Assembly: GCA_029721435.1 (NCBI GenBank) | Contig: CM056573.1 | Location: 125,699,447 to 125,763,446 of the forward strand | DNA from: Gymnothorax reevesii | Taxonomy: Eukaryota; Chordata; Actinopteri; Anguilliformes; Muraenidae | Reading direction: 5' to 3' | DNA length: 64,000 nt | Part shown: positions 45,892 through 56,833 of the stretch, piece by piece | Numbering within the stretch: position 1 is the stretch's first letter | How the letters are laid out: every line of letters starts with the position of its first letter | Made by a program: the position numbers and the translations under genes | Notes under the pieces: model-generated | Databases searched by the model: none | What the model was told of the DNA's origin: nothing | What the model saw: only the letters and a program-made list of their open reading frames with translations

Positions 45892-48800
45892 ATGGCAGGC
45901 AAAATCAGCCACTACTTTAAAAAGCGACCTCGCGAGGAGGAAAGTCAAGAGTCCAGGTGAAACAGAGCAGAGAAATTAATGTAACAGGCAGTTAAAATGT
46001 AATAATTCATGGTGGTGACAACATGTGGAAATTTGTATCAGGTCTGAAAGTAGTTCACAAGGGACTGGTGATAGCGAGGGCCAGAATGCTGGACAGGACG
46101 AGTCGGCGAGGCGAGGGTACTTAAATCCGTTTCCAATTAGGAGCATAACAACACAAAGCAAACGTGTACATGATTGAAACATTATTTTTTATTCCTCTTT
46201 CCAGATCTTCTCAAAAACACAGAGCCAGTGGCTTTGACAAGCAGTGGCTCAATCAATTTACCTGGCTCAGGCATACTGAGGAAGGCATGCACTGTTATTT
46301 ATGCCAAAAGCACTGTGCCCCAACACAGCAGGCAATTGCTGCCTCCCTAGTGAGACAGCCATCAACCACCTACAGGCTGGACACTTTAAAAAGACATGAG
46401 GTGACGGCCATTCACAAAGCAGCAGAAGAGAAGAAGTATATTAAAGATGGTAGTACAGTTTTTTTTTTGTTTTGTTTATTTTATAAATGGATGAGATGAA
46501 TAAATAAAAAAATAAATAAAATAGTACCTAAAAACACTCAACTAATAAAGTTACAAAAACTAAAATAATATAGTTTAGGTAGATAGTTTAAGAAATAATT
46601 GGTTGTTTTTTTTTTTTAGGGAGGACACTGCAGCATGCTATTGCAGCACAGGTGGACATGGACCACAGAGCGCTTGAAGGCTGCTTCAAAATCATCTATG
46701 AGTGTCTCAAGCAAAAGTGGCCCCACCACACAAGCTATGAGCCCCTCATTCTCTTATGCAAGCGCTTAGGCTGTGGTTATTTTGATGGTTTGAATGTAAA
46801 TTCTTAAGTTATATTATTACATAATCGTATATTCAATGTTTTTCACATAATTGTTTTAAAATGAAGTAGGCCAACCTAATTACTGTCTGTTTTGCCCCCA
46901 GGTCAGTGCCAACACCAAATACACAAGCAACCATATAATTGATGAGATGGTAGAGGTCATTGGCCAGATTTTGGATGACCAGTTGGTGGCAGAATTGTCA
47001 AAATCCCCAGTGTGGGGATTAATGGTTGACGAGACCACTGACATCTCTGTCACAAAGCAACTGGGTCTAGTTGTGAGGTAAAATTACTTTGTACAATGAA
47101 ATAAAATTGCGTATTAAAAATTTCTTCAACTACGAGAGATTTTTTTTATGTTTAGCTTTTTAGGACCCAACCATGTGGGAAGCACTGTAGTCCAAACCAG
47201 GGTGCTGCATTTGGGTGGAGTATCTGCTGGGGATGCGGCAACTCTGTATGACAGCATCCTGCGAGTCATCAGAGATGACAAAATGCTGCCAACTGACAAG
47301 CTAGCCTCCTTAGCAAGTGACAGCGCTGCAGTAATGATAGGTGAATTTTCCTTTTCTTTTTTGCATTTACCTTTTAGTTAACATTTTATAAGATTGACAG
47401 AGTTTTTGTTTTTTTTTATTATTTTAGGGAGAAAAGCTGGAGTTGGGAAGAGACTCCAAGACTCATTCCCTGGCCTGATAACCGTACACTGCGTGGCACA
47501 TCGCCTCAATCTGGCAGTATCAGACTGCATTAAGGGGCAGAGGGCAGTTCATTACCTCACTAAATATGCCAGGACTGTTGGAACCATCTTCTGGTTCTAC
47601 CAGGCCTCCAGTAATAGGACCAGCAGTCTCAAGGACATGGAGAGGCTTTTTCTCCCCCAAATCAAACTGCAGGTTAGCAATATTCAGAGCAAGATTGTTC
47701 AGATCCATTTTTGCTTTTTTTGTCATTTACTAAATCATTTTTTGTGGGGAGGAAACGCTACCAGATGGGAATCTAATAAGGAAGCAACAGATGTGATGCG
47801 TCGAATTTTGCCTGCTCTCATCGCAGACCTCTCACTCCAAGCCCAGAATGAGCCAACTGCACAAGGACTGTATTCCTTTGTAAAGGACAAGTTCTTCCCC
47901 CCTGCCTTGTGCCTAATGCAACTTGTGCATGAAAAGATCCACTGGCAGTTTTTGGTTTTTCAAAAGAGAAACCTTTTTTCTCTCAGGTGGAGCAGATCAA
48001 TACCATAGTCCTTGGGTTTTCTGTTAATTGAAATGCTGTTACTAGCAAAGCAGTTGTGTTTTATCTCAGGTCACAGTGCTGAAATCATCACTGGCACAGC
48101 TGAAAGAGAGCAACATGGTCAGAGACCGCTGGCAGGCATGGCTCCAGTCTGATGCTGGTCTGAAGCCTCTGCGGGAAGAGGTCCCTGTTTATTTCCAGGA
48201 TGATGTGTGGGAGAGCTTCAAGAACACTGTATGTATTAAGAATGTATTTGTGTAATGTGGACGGAAGGACTGTTTTACCTTTTTTTTTTTACATCTTCTA
48301 CAGGTGATGGAGCCATTTCTGACTGCACTGACTGAGAACATCGACAACAGATTCCCAAACACCGGCAGTTTGTTTGTCTTCAATGTGTTCTCTCCCAGAC
48401 AAATTTTGTCAAACTCTAGTACAGAGTATGGGGATGCTGAGATGAGGACACTGGCTGAGGAGTTTCCAAGACTGAGGGAGTCTGACCTGTTGTCTGAGTG
48501 GAGCTCATACAGACTGAGAGTGGGGAGTCCTGATCTGAAGGTACTATATATAAAGTTACATTAACTGTATCACCACCACAACAGTCTGGTCTTACTGAAT
48601 AATTTCATTCATCTTTGTTTTCACTGCTTTTATTCAGACCAAATCCCTGGAGGAGGTGCTTCTGTGGCTCGCATCTGCAGAATCTGCTGAGCTGTATCCC
48701 ACCCTAAGCCTTGCTGCTGCTATTGCCCTCACAGCCCCTGTCCAGACTGCAGATGTGGAGAGGCTCTTCTCTGCACTCAAAATTGTAATATATGACTGAA

Positions 48801-48956
48801 AACACTATCACTCTTCATGTCTGTATCAGAATAAATACAAAAATACTTAATGCATGATGAATTGTTTTGTTTAAGGTGAAGACACCTCTGCGCAACAGAC
48901 TGAAGGAGAGGCACTTGGATGTCTGTTGTAAGGTGGCCATTGATGGACCAGACTAG
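45892..48956 (+). CDS. hAT transposase, 13 coding exons, predicted 661 aa, reading frame intact
   Basis: Cut-and-paste DNA transposase acting in the nucleus on the flanking inverted ends. Exons: 45892-45956, 46042-46116, 46205-46449, 46620-46795, 46902-47077, 47156-47340, 47428-47672, 47751-47924, 47987-48007, 48070-48228, 48304-48540, 48638-48784, 48876-48956. Phases agree at every join, and the total is 1986 nt including the stop. The start MAGKISHYFKKRP has G at -3 and +4. Exon 3 has a Cys-x2-Cys...His-x5-His zinc finger (MHCYLCQKH, LKRHEVTAIH). Catalytic residues: Asp in LMVDETTDIS (47028-47030), Asp in LASDSAAVMIG (47319-47321), Glu in TADVERLFSALK (48758-48760). HCVAHRLNLA is the hAT Cys-x2-His motif, and the C-terminus is the dimerisation domain. 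Weak points: the acceptor before 47751 is not a clean AG, though that 78-bp intron also reads through in frame, and the donor at 47925 is poor. Nearest relatives I can suggest are ZNF862/KIAA1586-like hAT proteins. Confidence 0.8.
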
Positions 48957-49104
48957 GAGGCCTTGGACTACAAGGAGTGCATGAGGAGGTTCTACAGAAT
49001 GAAAAAGCGGAGGCTGAAATGTTCAGTGTCTGGGTGCGAGATGTGTCGATAAAGTGCACTTTCAATTTAAAGTTGGCGCCTGATTTGTGTATGTATATTG
49101 TTTT

Positions 49105-49110
49105 AATAAA
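49105..49110 (+). terminator. Polyadenylation signal of the hAT gene
   Basis: AATAAA lies 149 bp after the stop codon and inside the element, before the right terminal repeat. Confidence 0.6.
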
Positions 49111-49414
49111 TGAATGCTTTAACATGATAATAGTCATATTCTTATTGGAACTCTTCACTTAAAGTATGTTGCTTGTAAAAGAAAGTGAGTCAGTTGAAAT
49201 TACAGAATACATGCACGTCATGGCGCATGGTCAGGATGGTACCACCTCTGCCTCAATTTGAGCCAGGAAAAACCCTGGACATTATTTTTATGATACACCA
49301 TCTTTAGTGAGTACAGAATGAAATAAAATCATTATTTAAAACCTCATTTCTTGTATGTTCAACTTATAGACCTCCAAAAGAGTGTGAAGTTTTTATTTTG
49401 GCTGAGTATAGTAT

Positions 49415-49522
49415 TAAGCTACTTGCGCTCTGGAGGGGAAACAAATTTTTTGCACGACAGATTACATTCAAAATCAGTGCAAAGATGCGAATACACGCGT
49501 ATATTCGCATCTTTGCATTGAC
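49415..49522. mobile_element. Left part of a palindromic MITE opened by a Harbinger element
   Basis: TAAGCTACTTGCG, then GAAACAAATTTTTTGCACGA, CAGATTACATTCAAAATC, then GTGCAAAGATGCGAATACA and its mirror TATTCGCATCTTTGCATTGA. The mirrored right arm continues, after the inserted DNA, at 58093-58152. Ends of this kind also occur at 149-228 and 52831-52890. Confidence 0.7.
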
Positions 49523-49795
49523 GTTGGCTGCATTTCCCAGTTAAGAGCATTCTTAAGGAGTTAAGAAGGCTCCAAAGAAGAGTTCAGCTAAGAGGGAGCC
49601 TTAACATAAGAGGCCGTGTTCAAAACCGCGCACTAACTTACTACTCGCACTGCTCGCACTACCGATGACATCAGATTTAGGTGCAATGCAGCGGTCAGAG
49701 GATTTCAGTAGGTAAATGATTTTCTCAGAGTACTGCAATGTTAGTAAATGCTTATATTCAGTTATGTCAATGTCACCGATGTTATGTTTCTGTAG

Positions 49796-49882
49796 AATGT
49801 TCTTAAAGGAATATGGCCTGAGGGCAAGGTAGAGCCAGGGTGGATAAAAAAGAAATGGGAGAACCTGAAAAAGAAATATAAA
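49796..49882 (+). pseudogene. 87-bp exon of a Myb/SANT-like DNA-binding protein
   Basis: The acceptor TTTCTGTAG ends at 49795 and the donor GTGAGT begins at 49883. Between them is an 87-bp open exon in phase 0 containing GKVEPGWIKKKWENLKKKYK, the recognition-helix part of a Myb/SANT-like (MADF-like) domain. PIF/Harbinger elements normally encode such a partner, which brings the transposase to the nucleus and the ends. The other exons were not found, so I call it a remnant. Confidence 0.55.
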
Positions 49883-50734
49883 GTGAGTCGAAAAGTTATA
49901 TGCACAACAGTCAACACAAAAGAAACAAGATGATGATGGGGATCCTGAGCTTAATGAAAATGTTAACAAAAAAATGCTTTTTGTATAATTCTGTTCTGAA
50001 TTGGAAAAAAGTTAATAAAGTTGAAGAAAAAAGGCAAAAACTTTTTTTTTTTTTTTAAATTTGCAAGAGATCATGAAAATGTAAAAGACAACTAGTGATA
50101 TTAGAGTTGTGACCAGCTGTTTTAATGCATTGTGGGTTTTCATATAATTTTACATTGTTTTGGTCTGATGATGCATAACAACCTAGCGTGAGAGAAAAAA
50201 ACTGTTAAGTACCATGAAATTCACACAAATTGCATTGCCTGAGAGAACCTAAACAATAATGGAAGGTCTTGCGTCTGGTTTTTGCTCTGCAGAAATGTTC
50301 TAAATATTGCAAGGGAACATGTGAAAGGCAAATATCAGCCAGTTGACTAACTTCACTAAAAACCCCTCTTTTTCAGGTAGCAACGATCATACATGAATTG
50401 AGCATCTTTTTTTAGCTTTCATTTTCCAGCACTGTTTCAGGGTGAGACCTTCGACTTCCACACTTAGCTATAGGTTTTCCAGGAATATTTCTGTAATCAT
50501 AACTTATCCTCTATGCAGGTGATTGGTCCACATAGTTTTACCAGAGCCCCGTTAGCCAGCGCATTTCCAGGTAGATCCAGACAGGCCTTCTTGGTTACCG
50601 TATCGGCCCAGGTGGTTAAACCACCTACCATACTTCGCCTGGCAATCCTGTACTTTACCTGTTTCCACCTCTTACGACTTGGATGAGGGGTTGGATTTTT
50701 AAGAGGCAATAATAATAGAACTGTAATCCAACTA

Positions 50735-51856
50735 TCAGGGTTGAATTACACTTAACATTTGAGATAAATAAGGAACAAAGAACTCCCTGGGCAGAAAAAC
50801 ACAAACCAAAAAAAAAAAAAAACAACTAACAATAATCATGTTCCTGCAGCACTGCAATGGGAATATCAGGAGCAGACACCGATGCTGCAAGTCTGCCCCT
50901 GAGGGTGTCCCTGGACTGCTGGAGTGGCTTGTGGGCTTCAACATCATCCTCGTCTTCGACCTTAGGCTCCAAGACGTCCCCGTTCCAGAGGCAGACGTTG
51001 TGCAGGAAAAGCAAGCGCAGATGACCTCAGGCACAAACTCCACCTTCGCCTCCAGCGCCTTCAGAAAAATGGAGCGCCACCTGGTCTTGAGGACCCCAGA
51101 AGCCCTCTCCACCACGCACTGTGTCCTGGAAAGCCTGGTGTTGTACCTGCCCTTCACAGGATTCCGGACAGACTCCCGGAATGGCGTCATCTGGCAGATG
51201 GGCTCTGCCAAACAAGGGTGTCCGCCATCGCCCAGCAGACACCATCCATGAGGTGGGTATAGCCGGGGGACATAGAAGGGGCTGCACCTCAGGACCCGGG
51301 CATCATGTATGCAGCCAGGGAAGCCCACCACCACATCCAGAAAGCCACCCTTGTGGTCGCAAATGGCCTGGAACTGGACCGAGTAGAACAGCTTGCTGTT
51401 GTAATAGTCCACTGCAAACCGCCCAAGTGGAACGATACGGACATGGCAGCCATCAATGCTCCCTGCCACCCACCCAAAGGCTGGGGAACCAGACAGCTGC
51501 TGGAACCCGGCTCCAATCTCCTCCAACTCTTCGGGGGTGGGGGGGTGTATGAGCCTCTTGAAAACCCCCAGGATGTCCTTACTGCCCCAGTGGATCATAT
51601 CATGGCATGTGGTGCAGGGAATGTCAAAGGCCTCTGGCACGACCCAGTAGGTTGTTCCACAGGCCAGCCAGTACTCAAACCCCAGCACCTCTATCGACCT
51701 CCCCCATCCATGGGCGTTCTCTCCTAGGAAACGGATAAGGCTCTCCAGCGATGACCTTGATAGGCGGAAGTCCTTCCGCAGGTCCCCTCCCTGAAAATAG
51801 AGGCGCAACAGGAGACCATGGAGATTCACCCTGCAGTATGGCCCTCTCGAACCCAA
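50735..51856 (-). pseudogene. PIF/Harbinger transposase (HARBI1-like), one late frameshift
   Basis: DDE transposase of the PIF/Harbinger superfamily. Open for 373 codons. Catalytic motifs: Asp135 in SIDGCHVRI, Asp210 in CLLGDGGHP, Glu250 in VVERASGVLKTRWR. The frame begins with TTG, not ATG. TTACAG directly before it (51857-51862) indicates a splice acceptor, so the true start lies in an upstream exon. After residue about 283 the frame is wrong: the expected LLHNVCLWNGDVLEP and the following acidic tail are in the next frame (51014 down to 50826). A single indel near 51010 therefore truncates the authentic C-terminus. Otherwise well preserved. Confidence 0.85.
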
Positions 51857-52399
51857 CTGTAAAGGACAATATCTTAAATTATTTATTGGACTTCATATTG
51901 AATGTTTTAACTGTTGTTAAGAATGTATGTGAAATTATTTAACTATTTTCATGCAATTATTAATAGAATAATTTTCTTAAATTACTGTTTATGATAATTA
52001 AATTATTTATTAAACTTATGGAATATATCTATGAAATTATTGCATAATGACTAATCGTTAAGATTAAATTCACATTTGCCATCTCATTATTATTATTTTT
52101 TTTATTTCAATATATCTATGCGGTCAAATGTTTCCCTTTATGCATATTACAAATAAAGCAATTTTTTTTTTTCCTGTTGTGCAAGAGCTTATTTAATGCT
52201 TATATCAGAATTTGTATTGCAGATACTGGCCAAAATTGTTCCATTGAGGTAAAACATTCGAAAATTCAATTACATAATTAATTTAGCCATTACATTTCAG
52301 TATCCATGGGCGCAGGTATCTTTACCTGCGCAAAAGGATCAATGTGAATATAGGCTACTTTTTCCCGCCAATTTGATTTGTAAAGCATTTGGCGAGTTG
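51518..52399. repeat. Duplication block X, copy 1
   Basis: 882 bp covering the first part of the Harbinger transposase exon and its upstream flank, ending GGCGAGTTG. It matches 53399-54278 with roughly 14 differences counted by eye (about 98 per cent). It includes the small hairpin GCGCAGGTATC...TACCTGCGC at 52310-52331, whose loop differs in copy 2. Confidence 0.9.
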
Positions 52400-52403
52400 T
52401 GCC

Positions 52404-53388
52404 TCTTGTGCCACGTTTCATTCGCCTTGATTACTCAGTGTTTATCTTCCTGACTGGACTGCCCGACTTTTTGATTTTTGCCTTTGTGATTTTGGATTAT
52501 TGTTGCATCTGTGAGTTTTGACCTTTTTCTGCCCGACCATGAGATCTTTGTTTGCTGCCCTGGTTACCATTCGGATTACGCCTATTGGATTCTGGTTTTG
52601 CTTCTTTGACATTCCTGTACTTGGAACCAGACCCATTTCTGTCCGACTACGATTATTGTGATTGCTGCCCTGGTTTTCGATTCTATTTTTGCCCAACTGG
52701 ATTTTGATTTTTGGAGTGTGGACTTTGTACTTTTGCCTTCTGCCCTGCGGGGGTCCTCCCCCTTCATTAATAAAACAAGCTCTACTGCATTTCCTGGTTC
52801 TCGCGACTGGTTCCTGATCGCACCATTACACTTTGAATGTAATCAGGCGCGCGAAAAATTTGTTTCACTTCCAGTGTGCAAATGGCTTTACTGAGTATAG
52901 AATGCAATCATTATTTTTATATATATATGAAGATGTGGAGTCGTTGGTTTGTATCACAGATTAAGCTGCGTTGATTAAGCCAGGTCGAGTGTCCATTACA
53001 CGTGCCATCCACCTTTGATCTGACATCAGGACAATTGATATAGATACTATAATTTATGTCCTGATTCTGATAGTTACATTAAATAGTGCTTACTGAAATT
53101 ATTTACTGCAATGAAATGTGCCTGACATTCTGGAAACCTGCCTGTGAGGTTTCGGTGACGTGTGTGCACTGTGCGCCGGTTGGCCAAATTACCACTGCAC
53201 AGAAAGTAAACCAGGTTGGAGCTCGCGAGTTCTCTGCGCACCTTCGGCGGGGCCTTTATCCACGAAATTGTCATTGCGTCATGATGAATATGTGACACCT
53301 CCCCCTACTACACTGCCACATCCATCTCGGCACACGTCCGTCTACCAAATTTCCAAAGCGGCTGTGCACGGTGTTGCACCACACAAAA
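52404..53388. repeat. Duplication block Y, copy 1
   Basis: 985 bp, matching 57666-58650 with about six or seven differences by eye (over 99 per cent). It carries the last 427 bp of a solo LTR (ending at 52830), the MITE right arm (52831-52890) and the following flank. It is joined to X copy 1 through TGCC and to X copy 2 through a 10-nt filler, GAGATATTAA. Confidence 0.92.
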
Positions 53389-53398
53389 GAGATATTAA

Positions 53399-54278
53399 CT
53401 CCTCCAACTCTTCGGGGGTGGGGGGGTGTATGAGCCTCTTGAAAACCCCCTGGATGTCCTTACTGCCCCTGTGGATCATATCATGGCATGTGGTGCGGGG
53501 AATGTCAAAGGCCTCTGGCACGACCCGGTAGGTTGTTCCACAGGCCAGCCAGTACTCAAACCCCAGCACCTCTATCGACTTCCCCCATCCATGGTCGTTC
53601 TCTCCCAGGAAACGGATAAGGCTCTCCAGCGATGACCTTGATAGGCGGAAGTCCTTCCGCAGGTCCCCTCCCTCAAAATAGAGGCGCAACAGGAGACCAT
53701 GGAGATTCACCCTGCAGTATGGCCCTCTCGAACCCAACTGTAAAGGACAATATCTTAAATTATTTATTGGACTTCATATTGAATGTTTTAACTGTTGTTA
53801 AGAATGTATGTGAAATTATTGAACTATTTTCATGCAATTATTAATAGAATAATTTTCTTAAATTACTGTATATGATAATTAAATTATTTACTAAACTTAT
53901 GGAATATATCTATGAAATTATTGCATAATGACTAATCGTTAAGATTAAATTCACATTTGCCATCTCATTATTATTATTTTTTTTATTTCAATATATCTAT
54001 GCGGTCAAATGTTTCCCTTTATGCATATTACAAATAAAGCAATTTTTTTTTCCTGTTGTGCAAGAGCTTATTTAATGCTTATATCAGAATTTGTATTGCA
54101 GATACTGGCCAAAATTGTTCCATTGAGGTAAAACATTCGGAAATTCAATTACATAATTAATTTAGCCATTACATTTCAGTATCCATGGGCGCAGGTATCT
54201 ATACCTGCGCAAAAGGATCAATGTGAATATAGGCTACTTTTTCCCGCCAATTTGATTTGTAAAGCATTTGGCGAGTTG
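53399..54278. repeat. Duplication block X, copy 2
   Basis: 880 bp direct copy of 51518-52399. It repeats the start of the Harbinger transposase exon and its upstream flank, then continues into unique sequence (GGCTCCATACCTG). Confidence 0.9.
53402..53737 (-). pseudogene. Duplicated N-terminal piece of the Harbinger transposase
   Basis: The first 112 codons of the frame at 50735-51856 are repeated here with few changes (GSRGPYCRVNLHGLLLRLYF to HPPTPEELEE). The frame then runs into block Y sequence. All three catalytic residues lie outside this fragment. It is a by-product of the X duplication. Confidence 0.9.
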
Positions 54279-54933
54279 GGCTCCATACCTGTAGCTGTTT
54301 GGGTTTAAGTTATGTAGAAGTTATGTAGTTAAGTAGAAAAACAATGATAAAAACATTATATATGAGAATTAACATTCAACAATAATTTAAAGAAAACTTT
54401 CTTCATGGTCATTCAGTATCCTGATACTCAGAATTGTTCTTTGGTTGAAGCCAAGCTAACATCTCACTCTCATCTGTTCACAACATCTACTGGGAGTAAG
54501 CAAGCTAAGTGAAAGTAGAAACTTGTTTAAAATGGTATCTTACCTCTGAGGAAAATTCTAAATTCATAAGCGTACAGATGAAAGCGTCTATGTCGTCTCC
54601 TTGCTGACCGCACCAGGTAGGCATAACAGCGAAATGTCGGTCGGGGGATCGAAAACTGCTATTTCAGGTTGGCTAAAATGAGGCTATTGGTTAACATCCT
54701 GTTTCAATCTCTTCAAAACAAAGGCATGATTTTTCCCTTTTGGCCTTTTGCGTATTGTTAGGTTAAGGGGGTTTTATTTCGTAGAAAGCAGATTCGGAAA
54801 TATTCATTTCTCAAACGGGGTCCTTCGTTAATCATTATTTTATATCACACAGAGGGCGGCGGTAATACACAAATTGGTGCGTCAAACACCATAAACTCAA
54901 AAGAAGAAGAAGGAAGGGTTTCTTCGTAATGAG
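54279..54933. other. Internal Harbinger sequence, no gene recognised
   Basis: The sequence between block X copy 2 and the solo LTR shows no known protein motif. It may include 5' exons of the transposase gene, which I could not identify. Confidence 0.4.
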
Positions 54934-54938
54934 TAGCC

Positions 54939-55959
54939 TGTTGTGTTCCAGGGTTCTGGCCTTTGGCCAGAACAGTATTATTCACGGTTTTAACAGTTTC
55001 ATGTTCCATAGTTCAAGTTTCATAGTTTCATGGTTCATAGTTCATAGTCACAGTTTTAACAGTTTCTTGTTTCAGGATTTTACATTCCATGTCCATGTTT
55101 TTACTTTTCCATGTTTTTGTTTTCGCCAGGTCTGCCATGCCACTCCACCGCTTGTCTGCGTTCCGCCCCGTGCCTTCGTTGTTGCACATTTCTGAGCTCT
55201 GGTTGGCTTTGGTATTTCCCCTTCCTTCCATGCTGTGCTGGATTCGGGCCTCTCTAAGCTTAATTGACAATTAACTGTTTTTAAGTTACTAACATTTACT
55301 AACACTCACTGGGTTGGTGTAATTCTTAGATAGGCACATTACTAACATTACTAATTTAGACAGGGAGTTTATTGTCATGATTCCTGCTTTGCTATTTCAA
55401 GATCTTGCTGTGCTTTTCTGTTCTTAACATTCATGCTTGCTTCCAAGCTGCATACTTAATTGGTACTTAAGCTTAGCACGCTCATTCTCTTAATGAGCAG
55501 GTCATGTCATCCAATCTCTGTCCATGTCTTGATCTTGCCATGCCTCTTGTTTCTCTCTCTCCAGGTGTTACCCCTCATGTCATGATTTCCAAGCCTTTAT
55601 CTGGATGCGGTGGAAGTTGGCTGGCAGACAGTGTCTCAAGTTTGTTTCTAGTTGCGGCTCGTTTAGCCAAGTTCTTGTCAAGTTCCCTAGTATTTGTCCT
55701 AGCCTCTCGTCTTGTTTTGTGTATATATATTTAGTCTTGTTATTTATTTTTCTTGATCTTCTCGCCTGGAGTTTCCAGTGCCTTTTGTTTTTTGCCTTTT
55801 GCATTTATTGTTTTATAGCTCTGTGTAGCTTACCTCAGTTTGTTTTTTGCAACCCTTTGGGCCAAGTTTTTTGTTGGCCCTCGTGCCTGTTTTGTTTTGT
55901 TTATTAATAAATCCTCATTCCCTTCTCCCCGCATCTGGTGTCTTACTGATCCCATATCA
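54939..55959 (+). mobile_element. Solo LTR with perfect TAGCC duplication
   Basis: Begins TGTTGTGTTCCAGGG and ends CCCATATCA. TAGCC flanks both sides (54934-54938 and 55960-55964). It has a polyadenylation signal (TTTATTAATAAATCC near 55905) and is related in layout to the other two solo LTRs, but diverged. It is inserted within the Harbinger element. Confidence 0.9.
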
Positions 55960-55964
55960 TAGCC

Positions 55965-56610
55965 TGTAGTGTGACTAATGTGTAGTGAGAATAGTGTATG
56001 TAGACACAGTTTCGAACTCGGCCAGAGTGTTTCCCAGATGTGTTCTTAATGCCGCTCTGAACAGGTGTCTTTGTGCCCTTCTCAACTGGAGCTCAACTGA
56101 TCAATCGATGTCAGAGTAACCAGGGCTCCACTCACTTAAGTGCACAAAAATTAAGTGTTGATGTAGCAAGTGGCGTATAATGTTAAAAAATGAATGTGCG
56201 TAATGCCACTGCGCACGCAGCAGAATCCAAAAACAAACGGATGCAAATAAAGACCAATAACACCGATAAGAACAGAAAAATAAGAATGAAAACATAAATA
56301 AAATCATTAAATTACATGGGTGAAATCATGTGGTTAAACCTTATTCAACTTGATTTGAGACATGCAGCTCCATTTGCTTTATATATAGACCGTACAACAA
56401 GTGAACAAGAAGACCGGAAATATTGGGGGAAAATTGGGGAAATACAGGAAAATATTTCAACACATGGAACCATAGAGGAGAGATGTAAGTTTCCCCTCAT
56501 TTTAAATGCTTTTTGTGTCGTAGGAGTGATGAAAGGATGAAAGGGGGGGCGAGAATAAAATAAGGACAAACCGTACGCACTGCATTAATATCTCCTTGAT
56601 TAGTGTCACA
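55965..56610. other. Internal Harbinger sequence, no gene recognised
   Basis: A 74-codon open frame at 56316-56540 (EQEDRKYWGKIGEIQENIST) lies near the right end. I cannot assign it; it might be an exon of the Myb-like partner or chance. Confidence 0.35.
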
Positions 56611-56833
56611 TTGACCTGCCTGATGCAGCTGTATCTGCAGTTTTTCGTCACTAAGAAGGGTGTTAAGAGTGCTCCAGACCTCTCTTTCAGATTCTTCCTA
56701 ACAATAGATAATCTTGGGCTAAGAAGGGATCTGGGAAAAAAAGCATTTGCTTCTTACTGTAGCCTTAAGAAGGATCTAAAGAAGCTCTTAGGGCTAAGAT
56801 CTTCTTAAATGAATCTGGGAAACGTGGCCTTTG

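Larger units (their letters stand above)
45478..49277 (+). mobile_element. Apparently complete hAT transposon
   Basis: Inverted ends begin CAGGGTTTTTCCTG on both sides and stay similar (TTCAAAATG, TCAAATTGAGG) for about 30 bp. GACAT flanks both sides (45473-45477 and 49278-49282). A 5-bp duplication is short for hAT but is known for some hAT lineages. The interior holds one multi-exon transposase gene with a 5' non-coding exon, polyadenylation signal and intact splice sites. Confidence 0.88.
44805..49406 (+). mobile_element. Tc1-like element split by a hAT element
   Basis: Left end CTGAGTCAAAAAAGAAACTT plus CACACTC; right end, reverse complemented, CTCAGCCAAAATAAAAACTT plus CACACTC. TA flanks each side (44803-44804 and 49407-49408). 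Without the 3.8-kb hAT insertion the element would be about 0.8 kb. It had therefore already lost most of its transposase, or lost it later. Confidence 0.85.
49526..56829. mobile_element. PIF/Harbinger element, expanded by duplication and LTR insertion
   Basis: Left end GGCTGCATTTCCCAG; right end, reverse complemented, GGCCACGTTTCCCAG, followed on both sides by TTAAGAA-type motifs. Three-base flanks GTT (49523-49525) and TTT (56830-56832) fit a mutated 3-bp duplication inside the MITE. The interior holds a Myb/SANT-like exon on the plus strand and a Harbinger transposase on the minus strand. It also holds the X-Y-X duplication (51518-54278) and a solo LTR (54939-55959). Without those extras it would be about 4.4 kb. 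Confidence 0.75.

Noticed and set aside
50497..50709. 70-codon minus-strand frame near the Harbinger transposase
   Set aside because: No known motif; its relation to the transposase gene cannot be shown.
51121..51727. Plus-strand frames of up to 143 codons
   Set aside because: Antisense shadows of the Harbinger transposase; no homology on this strand.
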